Assembly (NCBI RefSeq): GCF_003946085.1
Contig: NZ_RHOB01000008.1
Location: forward strand, 1 to 64,000
Source: Levilactobacillus angrenensis
GTDB taxonomy: Bacteria > Bacillota > Bacilli > Lactobacillales > Lactobacillaceae
Direction of reading: 5' to 3'
Length of the DNA stretch: 64,000 nucleotides
Shown here: positions 1 to 9,852 of the stretch, piece by piece
Layout: the number at the start of each line of letters is the position of its first letter
Numbering within the stretch: the stretch's first letter is position 1
Made by a program: the position numbers and the translations under genes
Notes under the pieces: model-generated
The model's input: the letters and a program-made list of their open reading frames with translations, nothing else
Database searches by the model: none
What the model was told of the DNA's origin: nothing

Positions 1-31
1 CAGCGATAATTTCTGTGGTAAGTTCATTCAT
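1..31 (-). CDS. 5' end of an unidentified gene leaving the window
   Basis: Reading the minus strand from position 31 gives an ATG and ten open codons (MNELTTEIIA) to the window edge. A good ribosome site (AGGAGG, around 41-46) lies about 9 bases upstream of the ATG, which is why I call a gene from so little sequence. It is divergent from the membrane protein that starts at 119. The short peptide is not enough to recognise a family. Confidence 0.6.
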   Translation of the reverse strand, partial: MNELTTEIIA

Positions 32-118
32 GGGGAATGCCTCCTGTGATGTTTTCTGTGGTTACTAAATATCATAAGGGAAGGCATTCCCTATTTCTAT
101 ACAATTTAGAAATCTTTT

Positions 119-1834
119 GTGCGTTTACACAAGATATTTTACGCTCTCTTAATTTTTGCTGTTATCAGTATGATTGATATTAGCGTTTTTTTGAAGTTTA
201 ATTGGCTTTTTGGCGCACCAGATTTACAATTCCATTTACAAAGAATTGATGAACTATACCAAAATGTTTTGAGCCTTCACTTCTTTCCGTTATTAGCGAC
301 GTACCACTTTAACCAAGTAGGTTCAGCTGTAATGTCGATGTACCCTAAATTGCCACTATATGTATATGTTTTCGTGAGAGTCTTGTTAAGAAATCCCATT
401 CTCAGTTATTATGTCGGAAATGCTGTGATGGTTTGGATAGGATTATTGATCGGGTATTTCAGCTTTTTGTCGGTTATGCCTAAAGAAAAAGTGATGGCAT
501 TTATTTTTTCCATCACATATGGACTGTCTTCTGTCCTAGTTTCTTATCAGTATCGAATAGCAGATCTTGGAGTTGTGTCAGCACTTTTGGTTTTACCATT
601 GGCCTTTTCAGGATTTTATCACTGGATTTCTAGTGGGCGTTATCGGATGATGGCGATAGGAATCACACTAGTATTGCTTTGCCATGTGTTGACTTTTATT
701 TTCTTGATTTTGACATTGATTATTTTTACCATAATAAATATTAAAAAAATCAGTAAGAAAAAAATACTTAGTTTAAGTAAGGCCGTTGTGGCAACCGTGT
801 TATTGACTAGTACGTATTGGTTACCAGCGATGGTTATTAGTTTTACTACTCGTATTAATCCACCGCAAGTATTCTCTTTGGGGGGGATGGACTTAAGCCA
901 ATTTGTGAAGGATGCGCTGACCAATAATGTTACATTTGGATTTTCAATTATTGCATTCTTAGGATTTGTACTTGGGACAGTAGGCTATAAACAGTTATAC
1001 AAACCGTTTAAACAGATTTATTGGGTTTCTATAAGTTATGTAATTCTTAGCAGCTCACTAATTCCTTGGAAAATTTTTCAGCATACGCCACTTTGGATAA
1101 TCCAATTTCCTTGGCGGTTTATTGGTATTTCCCAGCTGGGTTTTAGTGTTTTATTCAGTATTGGGTTAATTACATTTCTCTCTAGTTTAAGCAAAAAATT
1201 TAGTGTTATATTGTGTGTTATGGCGGTGACAATCATTACTGTGGGATTGGCAGTGAACCTACAAGCACGCTATGTGTCTTTTGAACTACCTTCTCCAGAG
1301 TTTAAACATCCTGTGACACCTACACACAGTTTTGTTGTACGCAGGAGTGAAGTGTGGGATAAGATAACGAATAAACGTGAATATCAAAATTTGATGAAAT
1401 TTAACGGAACATATGATTACTACCCACAGAAAACAATGCATCTATCAGCTTGGATTTCAGAAGATAAAGCACGCATTAATGGAAAAAAGAGAGACGTTAT
1501 CACTACAACAAAAAGTCTTCCTGATGGAAAGATCTTTATCTTGAGAACCAAGAGAATGCGTAAGTATCTCACTTTGCCATTTATTCTCTACAATAAGAAC
1601 TATTCTGTTTCAGTAGATGGTCGAGGAGTTGCACCTGTCTTGAATAGGCAGCAGTTATTAACGATTAACGATGTTTCAGCAGGAAGACATGTTATTAAAG
1701 TCTCATATAATGAAACTATCATTTTTATTGCAATGATTTTGTTAACGATGAGTGGTGTGGTTTGGTTGGTACACCCAGGAAATTTAATGTCAAAACGACT
1801 CAAATTCGGAATGAAACAAGGAGTCAACGAATAG
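119..1834 (+). CDS. Polytopic membrane protein, PTPS_related/YfhO-like family
   Basis: A 571-residue protein with about a dozen hydrophobic segments and a C-terminal extracytoplasmic domain ending in one more membrane span. It shares two landmarks with the protein at 4208-5890: an early FHLxR motif after the first span (FHLQRIDEL here, FHLNRVQGL there) and a late IQFPWRF motif, so the two are paralogs. The family resembles GT-C-fold envelope glycosyltransferases such as YfhO; I infer a role in moving or adding a lipid-linked sugar, but substrate and reaction are unknown. The start is a GTG without a convincing ribosome site, so the N-terminus could begin later. The DNA is visibly A+T-rich compared with the 4208 paralog, which suggests separate acquisition. 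Confidence 0.75.
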   Translation: MRLHKIFYALLIFAVISMIDISVFLKFNWLFGAPDLQFHLQRIDELYQNVLSLHFFPLLATYHFNQVGSAVMSMYPKLPLYVYVFVRVLLRNPILSYYVGNAVMVWIGLLIGYFSFLSVMPKEKVMAFIFSITYGLSSVLVSYQYRIADLGVVSALLVLPLAFSGFYHWISSGRYRMMAIGITLVLLCHVLTFIFLILTLIIFTIINIKKISKKKILSLSKAVVATVLLTSTYWLPAMVISFTTRINPPQVFSLGGMDLSQFVKDALTNNVTFGFSIIAFLGFVLGTVGYKQLYKPFKQIYWVSISYVILSSSLIPWKIFQHTPLWIIQFPWRFIGISQLGFSVLFSIGLITFLSSLSKKFSVILCVMAVTIITVGLAVNLQARYVSFELPSPEFKHPVTPTHSFVVRRSEVWDKITNKREYQNLMKFNGTYDYYPQKTMHLSAWISEDKARINGKKRDVITTTKSLPDGKIFILRTKRMRKYLTLPFILYNKNYSVSVDGRGVAPVLNRQQLLTINDVSAGRHVIKVSYNETIIFIAMILLTMSGVVWLVHPGNLMSKRLKFGMKQGVNE

Positions 1835-2006
1835 GTATTTGTCGGATGCCGTTACCCTTTTATGGCCCCATCAGCTAACGCTTACAACAATTGTCACTAT
1901 CAGTGAAAATGCCCCTTGACGGATGAGGGGGAAAGAACTACGATTATTTAGTAATAAAATTATTTTATAGTTTTATTAGACTTACATATCTGGGAGGGTA
2001 TTTTTC

Positions 2007-2471
2007 ATGAAGAAAGTATTTGGTTATGTCTTAAGTTTACTGGCTGCCTTGACGTTTGCCGGGGTTATCGCCACGACTGCTAACGCTGCTGGTAGCAGTG
2101 CAACTGCCACTAGTGGTAGCGGTGTTTCTAGCAGTGTTGTTGCTTCCAGCAGCTCCAAGAAAGCTACGAAGAAAGCTAAGAAAGCTGTTAAGAAGACGGT
2201 CAAGAAGTCAAAGCGTGTTAAGTTAAGCAAGAAGTACAAGAAGAACGCACGTAAGGTCTACATCAAGAAGGCCATGAAGGGCTCCAAGATCAACTTCAAG
2301 AACAGCAAGAACAAGTCTGTCAAGAAGGTTTCTGTCAAGAAGGCCGGCAAGAAGACTGTTAAGTTCAGCAAGAAGCAAGCTAAGAAGCTCAACAAGGGTA
2401 AGAAGTTCAAGATGACTGTTACCAAGAAGGGCTACAAAGCTTACACGGTTAAGGTTACCATCAAGAAGTAA
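2007..2471 (+). CDS. Lysine-rich secreted protein with Ig-like C-terminal module
   Basis: 154 residues: an N-terminal signal peptide (about 1-27, ending in ANAA), a Ser/Ala/Gly linker, then an extremely basic region in which roughly every third residue is lysine. The last 60 residues alternate short beta-like stretches with Lys-Lys pairs (KGKKFKMTVTKKGYKAY) and resemble the end of the Ig-like modules in the proteins at 16656-17505 and 17795-18742. No membrane anchor or sortase motif follows, so it probably binds the anionic wall by charge; that is inference. The ribosome site GGGAGGG lies about 9 bases before the ATG. A strong terminator follows, so it is probably monocistronic. Codon use is biased to highly expressed codons (AAG for Lys). 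Confidence 0.8.
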   Translation: MKKVFGYVLSLLAALTFAGVIATTANAAGSSATATSGSGVSSSVVASSSSKKATKKAKKAVKKTVKKSKRVKLSKKYKKNARKVYIKKAMKGSKINFKNSKNKSVKKVSVKKAGKKTVKFSKKQAKKLNKGKKFKMTVTKKGYKAYTVKVTIKK

Positions 2472-2492
2472 GGGTTAATTTTAACGTAACAG

Positions 2493-2524
2493 AAAGGACG
2501 TGGCTGAACCACGTCTTTTCTTTT
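2493..2524 (+). terminator. Rho-independent terminator of the lysine-rich protein gene
   Basis: Stem GACGTGG/CCACGTC (2497-2503 with 2509-2515), extended by A/T pairs, followed by TTTTCTTTTT. Confidence 0.85.
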
Positions 2525-2554
2525 TGAGTTTTTTAGGAAAAGGAGCAGGGTCCC

Positions 2555-4201
2555 GTGTACTTACGAATCAAGGAAAAATTGCAAAGCCACGAAGCTCAGT
2601 ACTTTGTGTTACTCGCCATTATTGGGGTTTTTATGATGGCGTTTTGTTCATACACCTCGCCGGCATTTTATTTTGACACGTCGCCCGACAACAACGCCTT
2701 CTTCACGGTCGGCAAGGCCATGATGCACGGCATCACCCCCTACAAAGATATTTTTGAACAGAAGGGGCCGTACGTCTACCTGTGGCATGGATTGGCCTAT
2801 TTGGTCAGTCACCGCAGTTTTCTGTTGATTTTTATTTCAGAAATTGCCGTGCTGATTGCGGCCATGATTTTGACGTATAAAATCGCACGCCTGCTCAAGT
2901 TAACTGAGCTACCGGCCTTTTTGGCGGCTATGCTGTCGCCCATGTTATTTCTCTACCATCCCTACTACAACTACGGCGATACGGTGGAGTTCTTTACGCT
3001 GCCACTATTGTTGTCGCTGATTGACCTGATCTTCTTGTTAGACCAGCACCGCACCGTCAGTCACTGGTGATATTTCACTCAAGGCCTGTTCGTGGGCGTC
3101 GTCTTCCTGTCCAAGTACACGCTACTGGGCGGCTGGATCGCCTTTTATCTGGCTTACGGCATCTACCTGCTGGTTAAGAAACAGTGGCGTGAACTGGGCC
3201 GACTCGTTTGGTGGAGTGGGCTAGGCTTCTTGTTAGCGACGTTGCCGTGGCTGATTTATTTCCTGGCGACCGGGTCGTTAGGCGACTTCGTCCGGGTTTA
3301 TATTTTATTTAATACCAAGGTCTACATGACGTCATCGGTCTCGTTTTTCTCAAACCTGATTCAGTCGGCCATCTTGCTGGGGCATTTTTACCTGAGCGAT
3401 GTGCTGTTCTTCATTCTCGGGGTGGGCGGCACGCTGCTGATCATGTTCCAGCGCACGATTTTGACCAGCAACTTCGCCCGAGCGCTCTATCTGGCGGCTT
3501 TTTTGGGCAGTGACCTGTTGGCGCTGTACGGCTACCAGACCGGGTCGCTGTACCAGTATTATCAGCTGGTGTACTTCGCTTTCTTCGTGGTGCCGTTCAT
3601 TTTCCTGCTCGACCGCTTTTTCAAATGGGTGCATCTCCCCGCTGGCGACGACCCGTTTGTGATTCTGGGTACCTTGGTCTTAAGCGTGTTCTTAGTTCTC
3701 GGGGTCAACAACAACGTGGTCAGTTCGCGGCTATTTCCGAACAACCAGGCGATTACCAAACGCAACACGACCAAGCCGCAACAGCCGGCTCAAGTGGAAT
3801 TTGCCCGGATCATGAACCGCCACAGTTCCCACCCGACGCTACTGAATTATGGGTCAATCGACATGGGCTTTTACACCGCGGCTGACGCCCTGCCGCCGAC
3901 TTATTATTTCCAAAATTATAATATCCCCGAAAAGGCGGCGCCACAGATCTTGCGGTCCCAACGCAAGCTGATCCAGCGGCACCAGGTCCAATGGGTCGTC
4001 CTCAACACGCCGGCAAAACAGTCCGTGCGGGAATGGGACGGCGATAGCGATACGCCGGGCCGCATCACCAGTGGCAACCTGAACCCGGGGACGGCCAAAT
4101 TAGCGTCGGCGCTGTATCGCAACTACCGCGTGGTCAAGGTCCACCGGCAGATGTTTGAACAGGTCGACGTCAAGTACTGGTTGTTTGAGCGGAAGGGGTA
4201 A
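2555..4201 (+). pseudogene. GT-C-like membrane glycosyltransferase gene split by an in-frame TGA
   Basis: A single reading frame of 549 codons is interrupted at 3068-3070 by TGA. The upstream part (171 codons, GTG start at 2555 with AAGGAG 9 bases before) and the downstream part (from 3071) are in the same frame, and the hydrophobic pattern continues across the stop, so this is a nonsense change rather than a frameshift. The N-terminal motif DTSPDNNAFFTVGKAM and the following ITPYKDIFEQKGP are typical of lipid-linked-sugar GT-C glycosyltransferases, with the acidic residues after the first span. A restart at GTG 3092 is possible but lacks an obvious ribosome site and would drop the catalytic N-terminal loop. 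The gene is followed after 6 bases by the PTPS_related-like gene at 4208, so the two form an operon probably concerned with envelope glycan synthesis. TGG to TGA would be the simplest explanation; a sequencing error cannot be excluded. Confidence 0.75.
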
Positions 4202-4207
4202 CCACAC

Positions 4208-5890
4208 GTGAAAAATAAGCAAGGCGCGCCGGACTGGCTGACGCGGTATCGCTGGTTCTGGGAACTGTTGCTCTTCAGTGCGTTGAGTGTGTTTTGGTTG
4301 TTCCTGTGGGCCAGCCAGGGGAAAATTTACATGGGCGACGACTTGAGCTTTCATTTGAACCGCGTCCAGGGACTCGTCCAACAGCTGGTCACGGGGCATT
4401 GGAGCTTGGGCCACATCGCCACGACCACCTTTAGCGGATGGGGATATCCCATCAATTTGTTTTATCCGGCCTATACTTTGGTGCCGCTGGCCATGCTCCA
4501 GGTCTGGTTGGGCGGCGTCCGGGCCTATACGGTATTTTTATTTTTGGTGACGCTACTAACGCTGTACGTGACCCGCTTTGTGGGGCAGCGCCTGTTGGGC
4601 AGCTACTTCCAAGGGGTCTTGATGGCGATTCTTTACAGCTTTTCGCAGTACCGCATCCTGGATTTCTTTGCCCGCGGTGCTTTGGCGGAGGGCATCGTCT
4701 TTGCCTTCCTGCCATTGGTGCTGTACGGGACCTATGAGCTGGCGATTGGCGACGTTCATCAGAGTTATTGGCTGGTGGTGGGGATGGCCCTGATTGGCCT
4801 GACCCACGTCGTTTCCTTATTGCTGGCATCCGTGCTAGTCTTGCTGACGTTAGGCTTGTTTTTCCTGCACCGGACAGATTTCAAACGACGCCTGGGTGCA
4901 CTCGGCCTGGTGATTGGGGCGACCGTCTTGTTGACGCTGACCTTTCTTGCGCCGCTGGCCGAACAGCTCCGTAGCCTGTCTGCGCTGAGTATCCTGCAGT
5001 TTAAGTTGACCCAAAGTGCCGTGCCCATGGGAACGTTCTTGGTAAACTCGGCGGTCAATCAGATGTGGTCGGGGCAGATCAACCTGGGATGGCTGATGTT
5101 GATGCTCTTGCTGCTGTCGCTGGTGATGTGGCGGCGACTGACGCCCGTGCTACGCTACTGGTTAGTGCTGGCGGTGGTCTTCGTGTGGCTAGTGACCACC
5201 TGGTTTCCGTGGGCGGTGTTTCAGCGTGTGTTAGGGATGATCCAATTTCCCTGGCGCTTTCTCGCGATTGCCAGCTTGCTGATTGCCTTGGTGGGGGCAC
5301 GGGCCTTGACGCTAGTCCTCCCCCGGCTGACGCGACGTGGTCAGTGGGGAATCCTGACGATAGTGGCCGTCTTTGGCGTTGTTCTGAATACGACCAGCTA
5401 CATTGCCTTTTATCAAAATCCTTATGGAAACGCCATTACCCAGGCCGATTATCACCGAGTGGCCACCACCAGTACCAGTACCGATTACGTGCGGCCCCAG
5501 TCGTTGGTGGCTATGCCGGCTTTGCGGGCGCATTCGGTGGCGGTCATGAATCCCGGCCACGGCTTGCGTCAGTTGAGTCGTCGCGTGAGTTCGGACCAGT
5601 TCAGATACCTGGTCCACAGCCCCCGCGCGCAAACGGTCAAGTTGCCCCATCTCTATTACCCGGGCTATCGGGTGACGGTCAACGGCCAGCGTCAACGCGT
5701 CCGGCACAATGGCATGGCCATTTTACAGGCGCGGCTCAAAGCGGGCCACAACCACATTCAGGTGGCTTATCAGGCTACGGGGATTCAGCGGGTCAGTGCC
5801 TGGATTTCAGCGCTGGCTTGGCTGGGGTTAGTGATCTTCTGCGGGCAAAAATGGCGCCGAAACTGGCGTAACCATCACCAGACAAATTAG
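4208..5890 (+). CDS. Polytopic membrane protein, PTPS_related/YfhO-like family
   Basis: 560 residues. After an N-terminal span comes MGDDLSFHLNRVQGL, followed by about eleven further spans, the motif MIQFPWRFLAI, a C-terminal extracytoplasmic beta-rich domain (roughly 400-520) and a last membrane span with a basic tail. This architecture matches the paralog at 119-1834 and fits a GT-C-like envelope enzyme. The start is GTG with GGAAGGGG overlapping the end of the upstream broken gene, from which it is separated by 6 bases, so translation is probably coupled. Function beyond envelope glycan or lipid-linked sugar handling cannot be assigned. G+C is high, like most of the window. Confidence 0.75.
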   Translation: MKNKQGAPDWLTRYRWFWELLLFSALSVFWLFLWASQGKIYMGDDLSFHLNRVQGLVQQLVTGHWSLGHIATTTFSGWGYPINLFYPAYTLVPLAMLQVWLGGVRAYTVFLFLVTLLTLYVTRFVGQRLLGSYFQGVLMAILYSFSQYRILDFFARGALAEGIVFAFLPLVLYGTYELAIGDVHQSYWLVVGMALIGLTHVVSLLLASVLVLLTLGLFFLHRTDFKRRLGALGLVIGATVLLTLTFLAPLAEQLRSLSALSILQFKLTQSAVPMGTFLVNSAVNQMWSGQINLGWLMLMLLLLSLVMWRRLTPVLRYWLVLAVVFVWLVTTWFPWAVFQRVLGMIQFPWRFLAIASLLIALVGARALTLVLPRLTRRGQWGILTIVAVFGVVLNTTSYIAFYQNPYGNAITQADYHRVATTSTSTDYVRPQSLVAMPALRAHSVAVMNPGHGLRQLSRRVSSDQFRYLVHSPRAQTVKLPHLYYPGYRVTVNGQRQRVRHNGMAILQARLKAGHNHIQVAYQATGIQRVSAWISALAWLGLVIFCGQKWRRNWRNHHQTN

Positions 5891-6009
5891 TTTTTTGAAT
5901 AATCATTTTAGCCACTGTGAATAATTAAACCATGATAGTTCCATGAGAAACCTTGACCTGAATGGCCTAGACTGGTAAATTAAGAAACAATATCTCCCAG
6001 GATTCCTAA

Positions 6010-7188
<1,179 letters not shown>

Positions 7189-7265
7189 ACAAGCGTGAGG
7201 CCAAGTGCCTGCGTCAGTGCTGTCTTGACTGGTAGTGTCTACTAACTTTAGAAAAATTATGATGA

Positions 7266-7308
7266 AGACCATTTACCTGGCTGTAGCTGGGGGGAATGGT
7301 CTTTTTTC
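7266..7308 (+). terminator. Terminator after guaB
   Basis: AGACCATT (7266-7273) pairs with AATGGTCT (7295-7302) around a 21-base loop and is followed by six T residues. Confidence 0.8.
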
Positions 7309-7431
7309 ATGAAGCTAAAAGAATGTGATATTGTCAAAGTTGCTGGTATCGGCTTGTAACGATTGCTATCGTAGACGAGTGGTGCAAGCGGTCTAAATCA
7401 TTGTTGCTGGCATCGGCCACAGTAGCCGTGA

Positions 7432-7600
7432 GTCCGCCAACTATGGGTTCAGCCGTGGGAGTTGTCTTAGCGGCGCGATTCATGCCGCTTAGACAACTGG
7501 CGTCTTTGAGACGCGGGCTTCCGGCTCAAAGCGAGGGCCGAGACCGGTTCTCAGGCTCGGTCCGGTCCGCCCACCGCGTTCCAACCCATAGTTGGCGGAC
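7432..7600. repeat. Structured intergenic repeat, copy 1
   Basis: The gene-free stretch 7310-7840 holds an element bounded by a perfect 16-base inverted repeat, GTCCGCCAACTATGGG (7432-7447) and its complement (7585-7600). Inside are further hairpins: GTTGTCTTAGCGGC/GCCGCTTAGACAAC (7461-7497, one mismatch), GCGTCT-TTG-AGACGC (around 7500-7514) and a GCCGAG/CTCGGT arm. About 95 bases of its right half (7515-7608) match, in reverse complement, the element at 33055-33190, and a shorter part matches 23345-23420. No protein is encoded. It could be a non-autonomous transposable element or a structured RNA. Confidence 0.75.
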
Positions 7601-7840
7601 GGTAGGCGGAGTTCCCCTCAATCTCGTCAGCCAGCAACGATATTTAACCCCAGCTTAAACGCTAGGTTGGCGACGGGCCCACAAATAGTGTAAGATTAAG
7701 GAATGGTAAAGTGCCTTACGCCCGACTAAAGGTTCGGGTTTTCCGGTCACGCTGCGGGATTTATTTGCTAAAATAGACGTAAACCTACGGGGAAGACCGC
7801 TAGTGAAGTAATCTAGCTGGTAAAAGGAGATTTGCACGTT

Positions 7841-8530
7841 ATGAAAATTCTAGTTGTCGATGATGATAAAGAAATTGCGCAATTACTTGAAATCTACATT
7901 AAAAATGAAGGCTACGAACCCTTGACCGCTTACAACGGGAAGGAAGCCTTGACCAAATTACACACGACGCCGGATATTGCCCTGATGATTTTGGACATCA
8001 TGATGCCCGAAATGAGTGGGATTGAAGTCGTCAAGGAAGTACGGAAGGACTCACAAATTCCGATTTTGATTCTGTCAGCCAAGACGGGTGACATGGATAA
8101 AATTCAGGGATTGATCACTGGGGCCGACGATTACGTTACCAAGCCATTTAACCCCTTAGAGGTCATGGCCCGGGTCAAGTCACTGTTGCGGCGGAGCCAA
8201 GACCAAGTGACTGATGATAGCCCCGATATCCTGGACATCGGGACGTTGACCATCAATAAGGATTCCCACGAAGTCAAGACGATTGCCGGTAAGACGGTGT
8301 CGTTGACGGCCTTAGAGTTCGGGATTTTGTACCTGCTGGCGAGTCACCCCAACCGGGTCTTCTCCGCAGACGAGATTTTCGAGCGCGTTTGGCGGCAGGA
8401 AAGCATCGTCTCGGCCAAGACGGTCATGGTCCACGTGAGCCACTTGCGGGATAAGATCGAAGACGCCACCAACGGCGAAAAGGTCATTCAAACCGTCTGG
8501 GGCGTGGGCTACAAGATCGAATCGCACTAA
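7841..8530 (+). CDS. OmpR-family response regulator (cell-envelope two-component system)
   Basis: 229 residues from the ATG at 7841, chosen because AAGGAG at 7824-7829 sits at normal spacing; a TTG nine bases earlier is too close to it. An N-terminal receiver domain has the acidic pocket VVDDD, phospho-acceptor Asp52 (MILDIMMPE) and conserved Lys in ILSAKT; the C-terminal winged-helix domain ends in VIQTVWGVGYKIE, typical of OmpR/PhoB. It is followed by the histidine kinase at 8629 and the D-Ala-D-Ala carboxypeptidase gene at 9853, so the system probably senses wall or membrane stress and tunes peptidoglycan trimming. It resembles the VanR type, but no van resistance genes are present. Confidence 0.92.
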   Translation: MKILVVDDDKEIAQLLEIYIKNEGYEPLTAYNGKEALTKLHTTPDIALMILDIMMPEMSGIEVVKEVRKDSQIPILILSAKTGDMDKIQGLITGADDYVTKPFNPLEVMARVKSLLRRSQDQVTDDSPDILDIGTLTINKDSHEVKTIAGKTVSLTALEFGILYLLASHPNRVFSADEIFERVWRQESIVSAKTVMVHVSHLRDKIEDATNGEKVIQTVWGVGYKIESH

Positions 8531-8578
8531 GGCATTCGGCGGCCAGCCAGTCAAGAACCAATCTAGAGAGGGAATTAT

Positions 8579-8632
8579 ATGGTTAAAACAAAAAAATCCC
8601 CAGCACAACGCCGCCAGGGGGCCCGAGCATGA
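8579..8632 (+). CDS. 17-codon leader ORF overlapping the histidine kinase start
   Basis: ATG at 8579 preceded by GAGAGGGA opens a 17-residue, strongly basic peptide (MVKTKKSPAQRRQGARA) whose stop overlaps the kinase start as ATGA (8629-8632). Either it couples translation of the kinase, or it is the original N-terminus of the kinase separated by a one-base shift, since cytoplasmic basic leaders are common before the first membrane span. Sequence alone does not decide. Confidence 0.4.
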   Translation: MVKTKKSPAQRRQGARA

Positions 8633-9804
8633 AGCTGACCACCCGAGAAAAAAGCGCGTTGTTCATGGAGGGTGTCGTCACCGTCATCTTACTGTTGATG
8701 CTGAACTTGGCGCTGCTGGTATTGATCAGCCAAGCCATCGAAAGCAACCCCGGTCTGCGGGACGGTATTTTTATCATCAAACGGTCCGTAGTGTTTGGGC
8801 CGAATCACTTTCAGCTGTGGAGCTGGGAAAATGTCTTCATTGGCTTCATGGTGATTGCGGACGCCGTGGTCGTTTGGTGGCGGCTGATTCGGCGTTACCG
8901 GCAAATGCAGCTGCACCACATCATTGAAGAGCTGCACTACATTGCCAACGGCCATTTTGACCACCGCATTCCGTTTCGGGTCAGCGGCGACGTACAACGG
9001 GTCGTGGACTCGGTCAACGCGCTGGTCGATTCCGTCATCCACTCGATGGATGAGGAGCGGGCCATCGAGAAGTCCAAAGACGAGCTGATCACCAACGTCA
9101 GCCACGATATCCGGACGCCGTTAACGTCCATCATTGGCTATCTGGGGCTGATTGAAGACCAGCAGTATCACAGTGAGGACGACTTGTTAAAGTACACGCA
9201 CACGGCATTTTTGAAGTCTAAACAGATGAAATCCTTGGTGGACGACCTGTTCGAATACACCAAGGTCCGGCAGACGGATACGCCGCTGAGCCTGACCACC
9301 ATTGATTTGGCCGCCATGCTGGAACAATTAGGTGCCAGCTTTGAGTTGGAGGCCCAAAAGAAGGGCATGACCATCGGCGCGTCCAGCGACCCGGCCAGCT
9401 TGATGATGGAGGCCGACCCCGAAAAATTGGTCCGTGTCTTCAACAATTTGGTAGCTAACGCCCTGAAGTACGGTGACGGCGGGAAGGAAATCAATTTGAT
9501 TGCCAAACGCGTCACGGCCAATGAGCTGGAGGTCCGCGTGACCAATGACGGGCCGAAGATTCCACAAGAGTCGCTGGCCCTCATCTTCGAGCGGTTCTAC
9601 CGCGTCGAGGAGTCACGCTCCAAGGAGACCGGCGGCACCGGGCTGGGGTTGGCGATTGCCCAAAGCATCGTCGCCCTGCACGGTGGCTACATCTACGTCG
9701 AATCCGACGACGACCTGACCAGTTTTGTGATTCATTTACCCGTAAAACACGACCACCCTTTGGCGATTCCCCAACGGTTAAAAACGGCGGGAACGCTCAA
9801 GTAA
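8629..9804 (+). CDS. Membrane sensor histidine kinase
   Basis: 391 residues. Two membrane spans (about 13-35 and 70-88) flank a short extracytoplasmic loop; then HAMP-like helices, the dimerisation motif NVSHDIRTP with phospho-accepting His159, N box (FNNLVANALKYG), G1 (VRVTNDGPKIP), F box (FERFYRVEESRS) and G2 (GTGLGLAI). It phosphorylates the regulator encoded 98 bases upstream. The ATG follows AGGGGG at 8615-8620. The small sensory loop is typical of intramembrane-sensing kinases responding to envelope damage; the ligand is unknown. The C-terminus extends about 20 residues beyond the ATPase domain. Confidence 0.92.
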   Translation: MKLTTREKSALFMEGVVTVILLLMLNLALLVLISQAIESNPGLRDGIFIIKRSVVFGPNHFQLWSWENVFIGFMVIADAVVVWWRLIRRYRQMQLHHIIEELHYIANGHFDHRIPFRVSGDVQRVVDSVNALVDSVIHSMDEERAIEKSKDELITNVSHDIRTPLTSIIGYLGLIEDQQYHSEDDLLKYTHTAFLKSKQMKSLVDDLFEYTKVRQTDTPLSLTTIDLAAMLEQLGASFELEAQKKGMTIGASSDPASLMMEADPEKLVRVFNNLVANALKYGDGGKEINLIAKRVTANELEVRVTNDGPKIPQESLALIFERFYRVEESRSKETGGTGLGLAIAQSIVALHGGYIYVESDDDLTSFVIHLPVKHDHPLAIPQRLKTAGTLK

Positions 9805-9852
9805 CGCTGCCGGGCGACCGGCAACTACATAAGATAGAGGAGTTTTGATGAA

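Noticed and set aside
4438-5871. Long open frames on other frames and strand inside the 4208-5890 gene
   Set aside because: High G+C coding DNA leaves antisense and alternate frames open; they lack ribosome sites, are rich in Arg/Gly/Pro and show no protein-like pattern.
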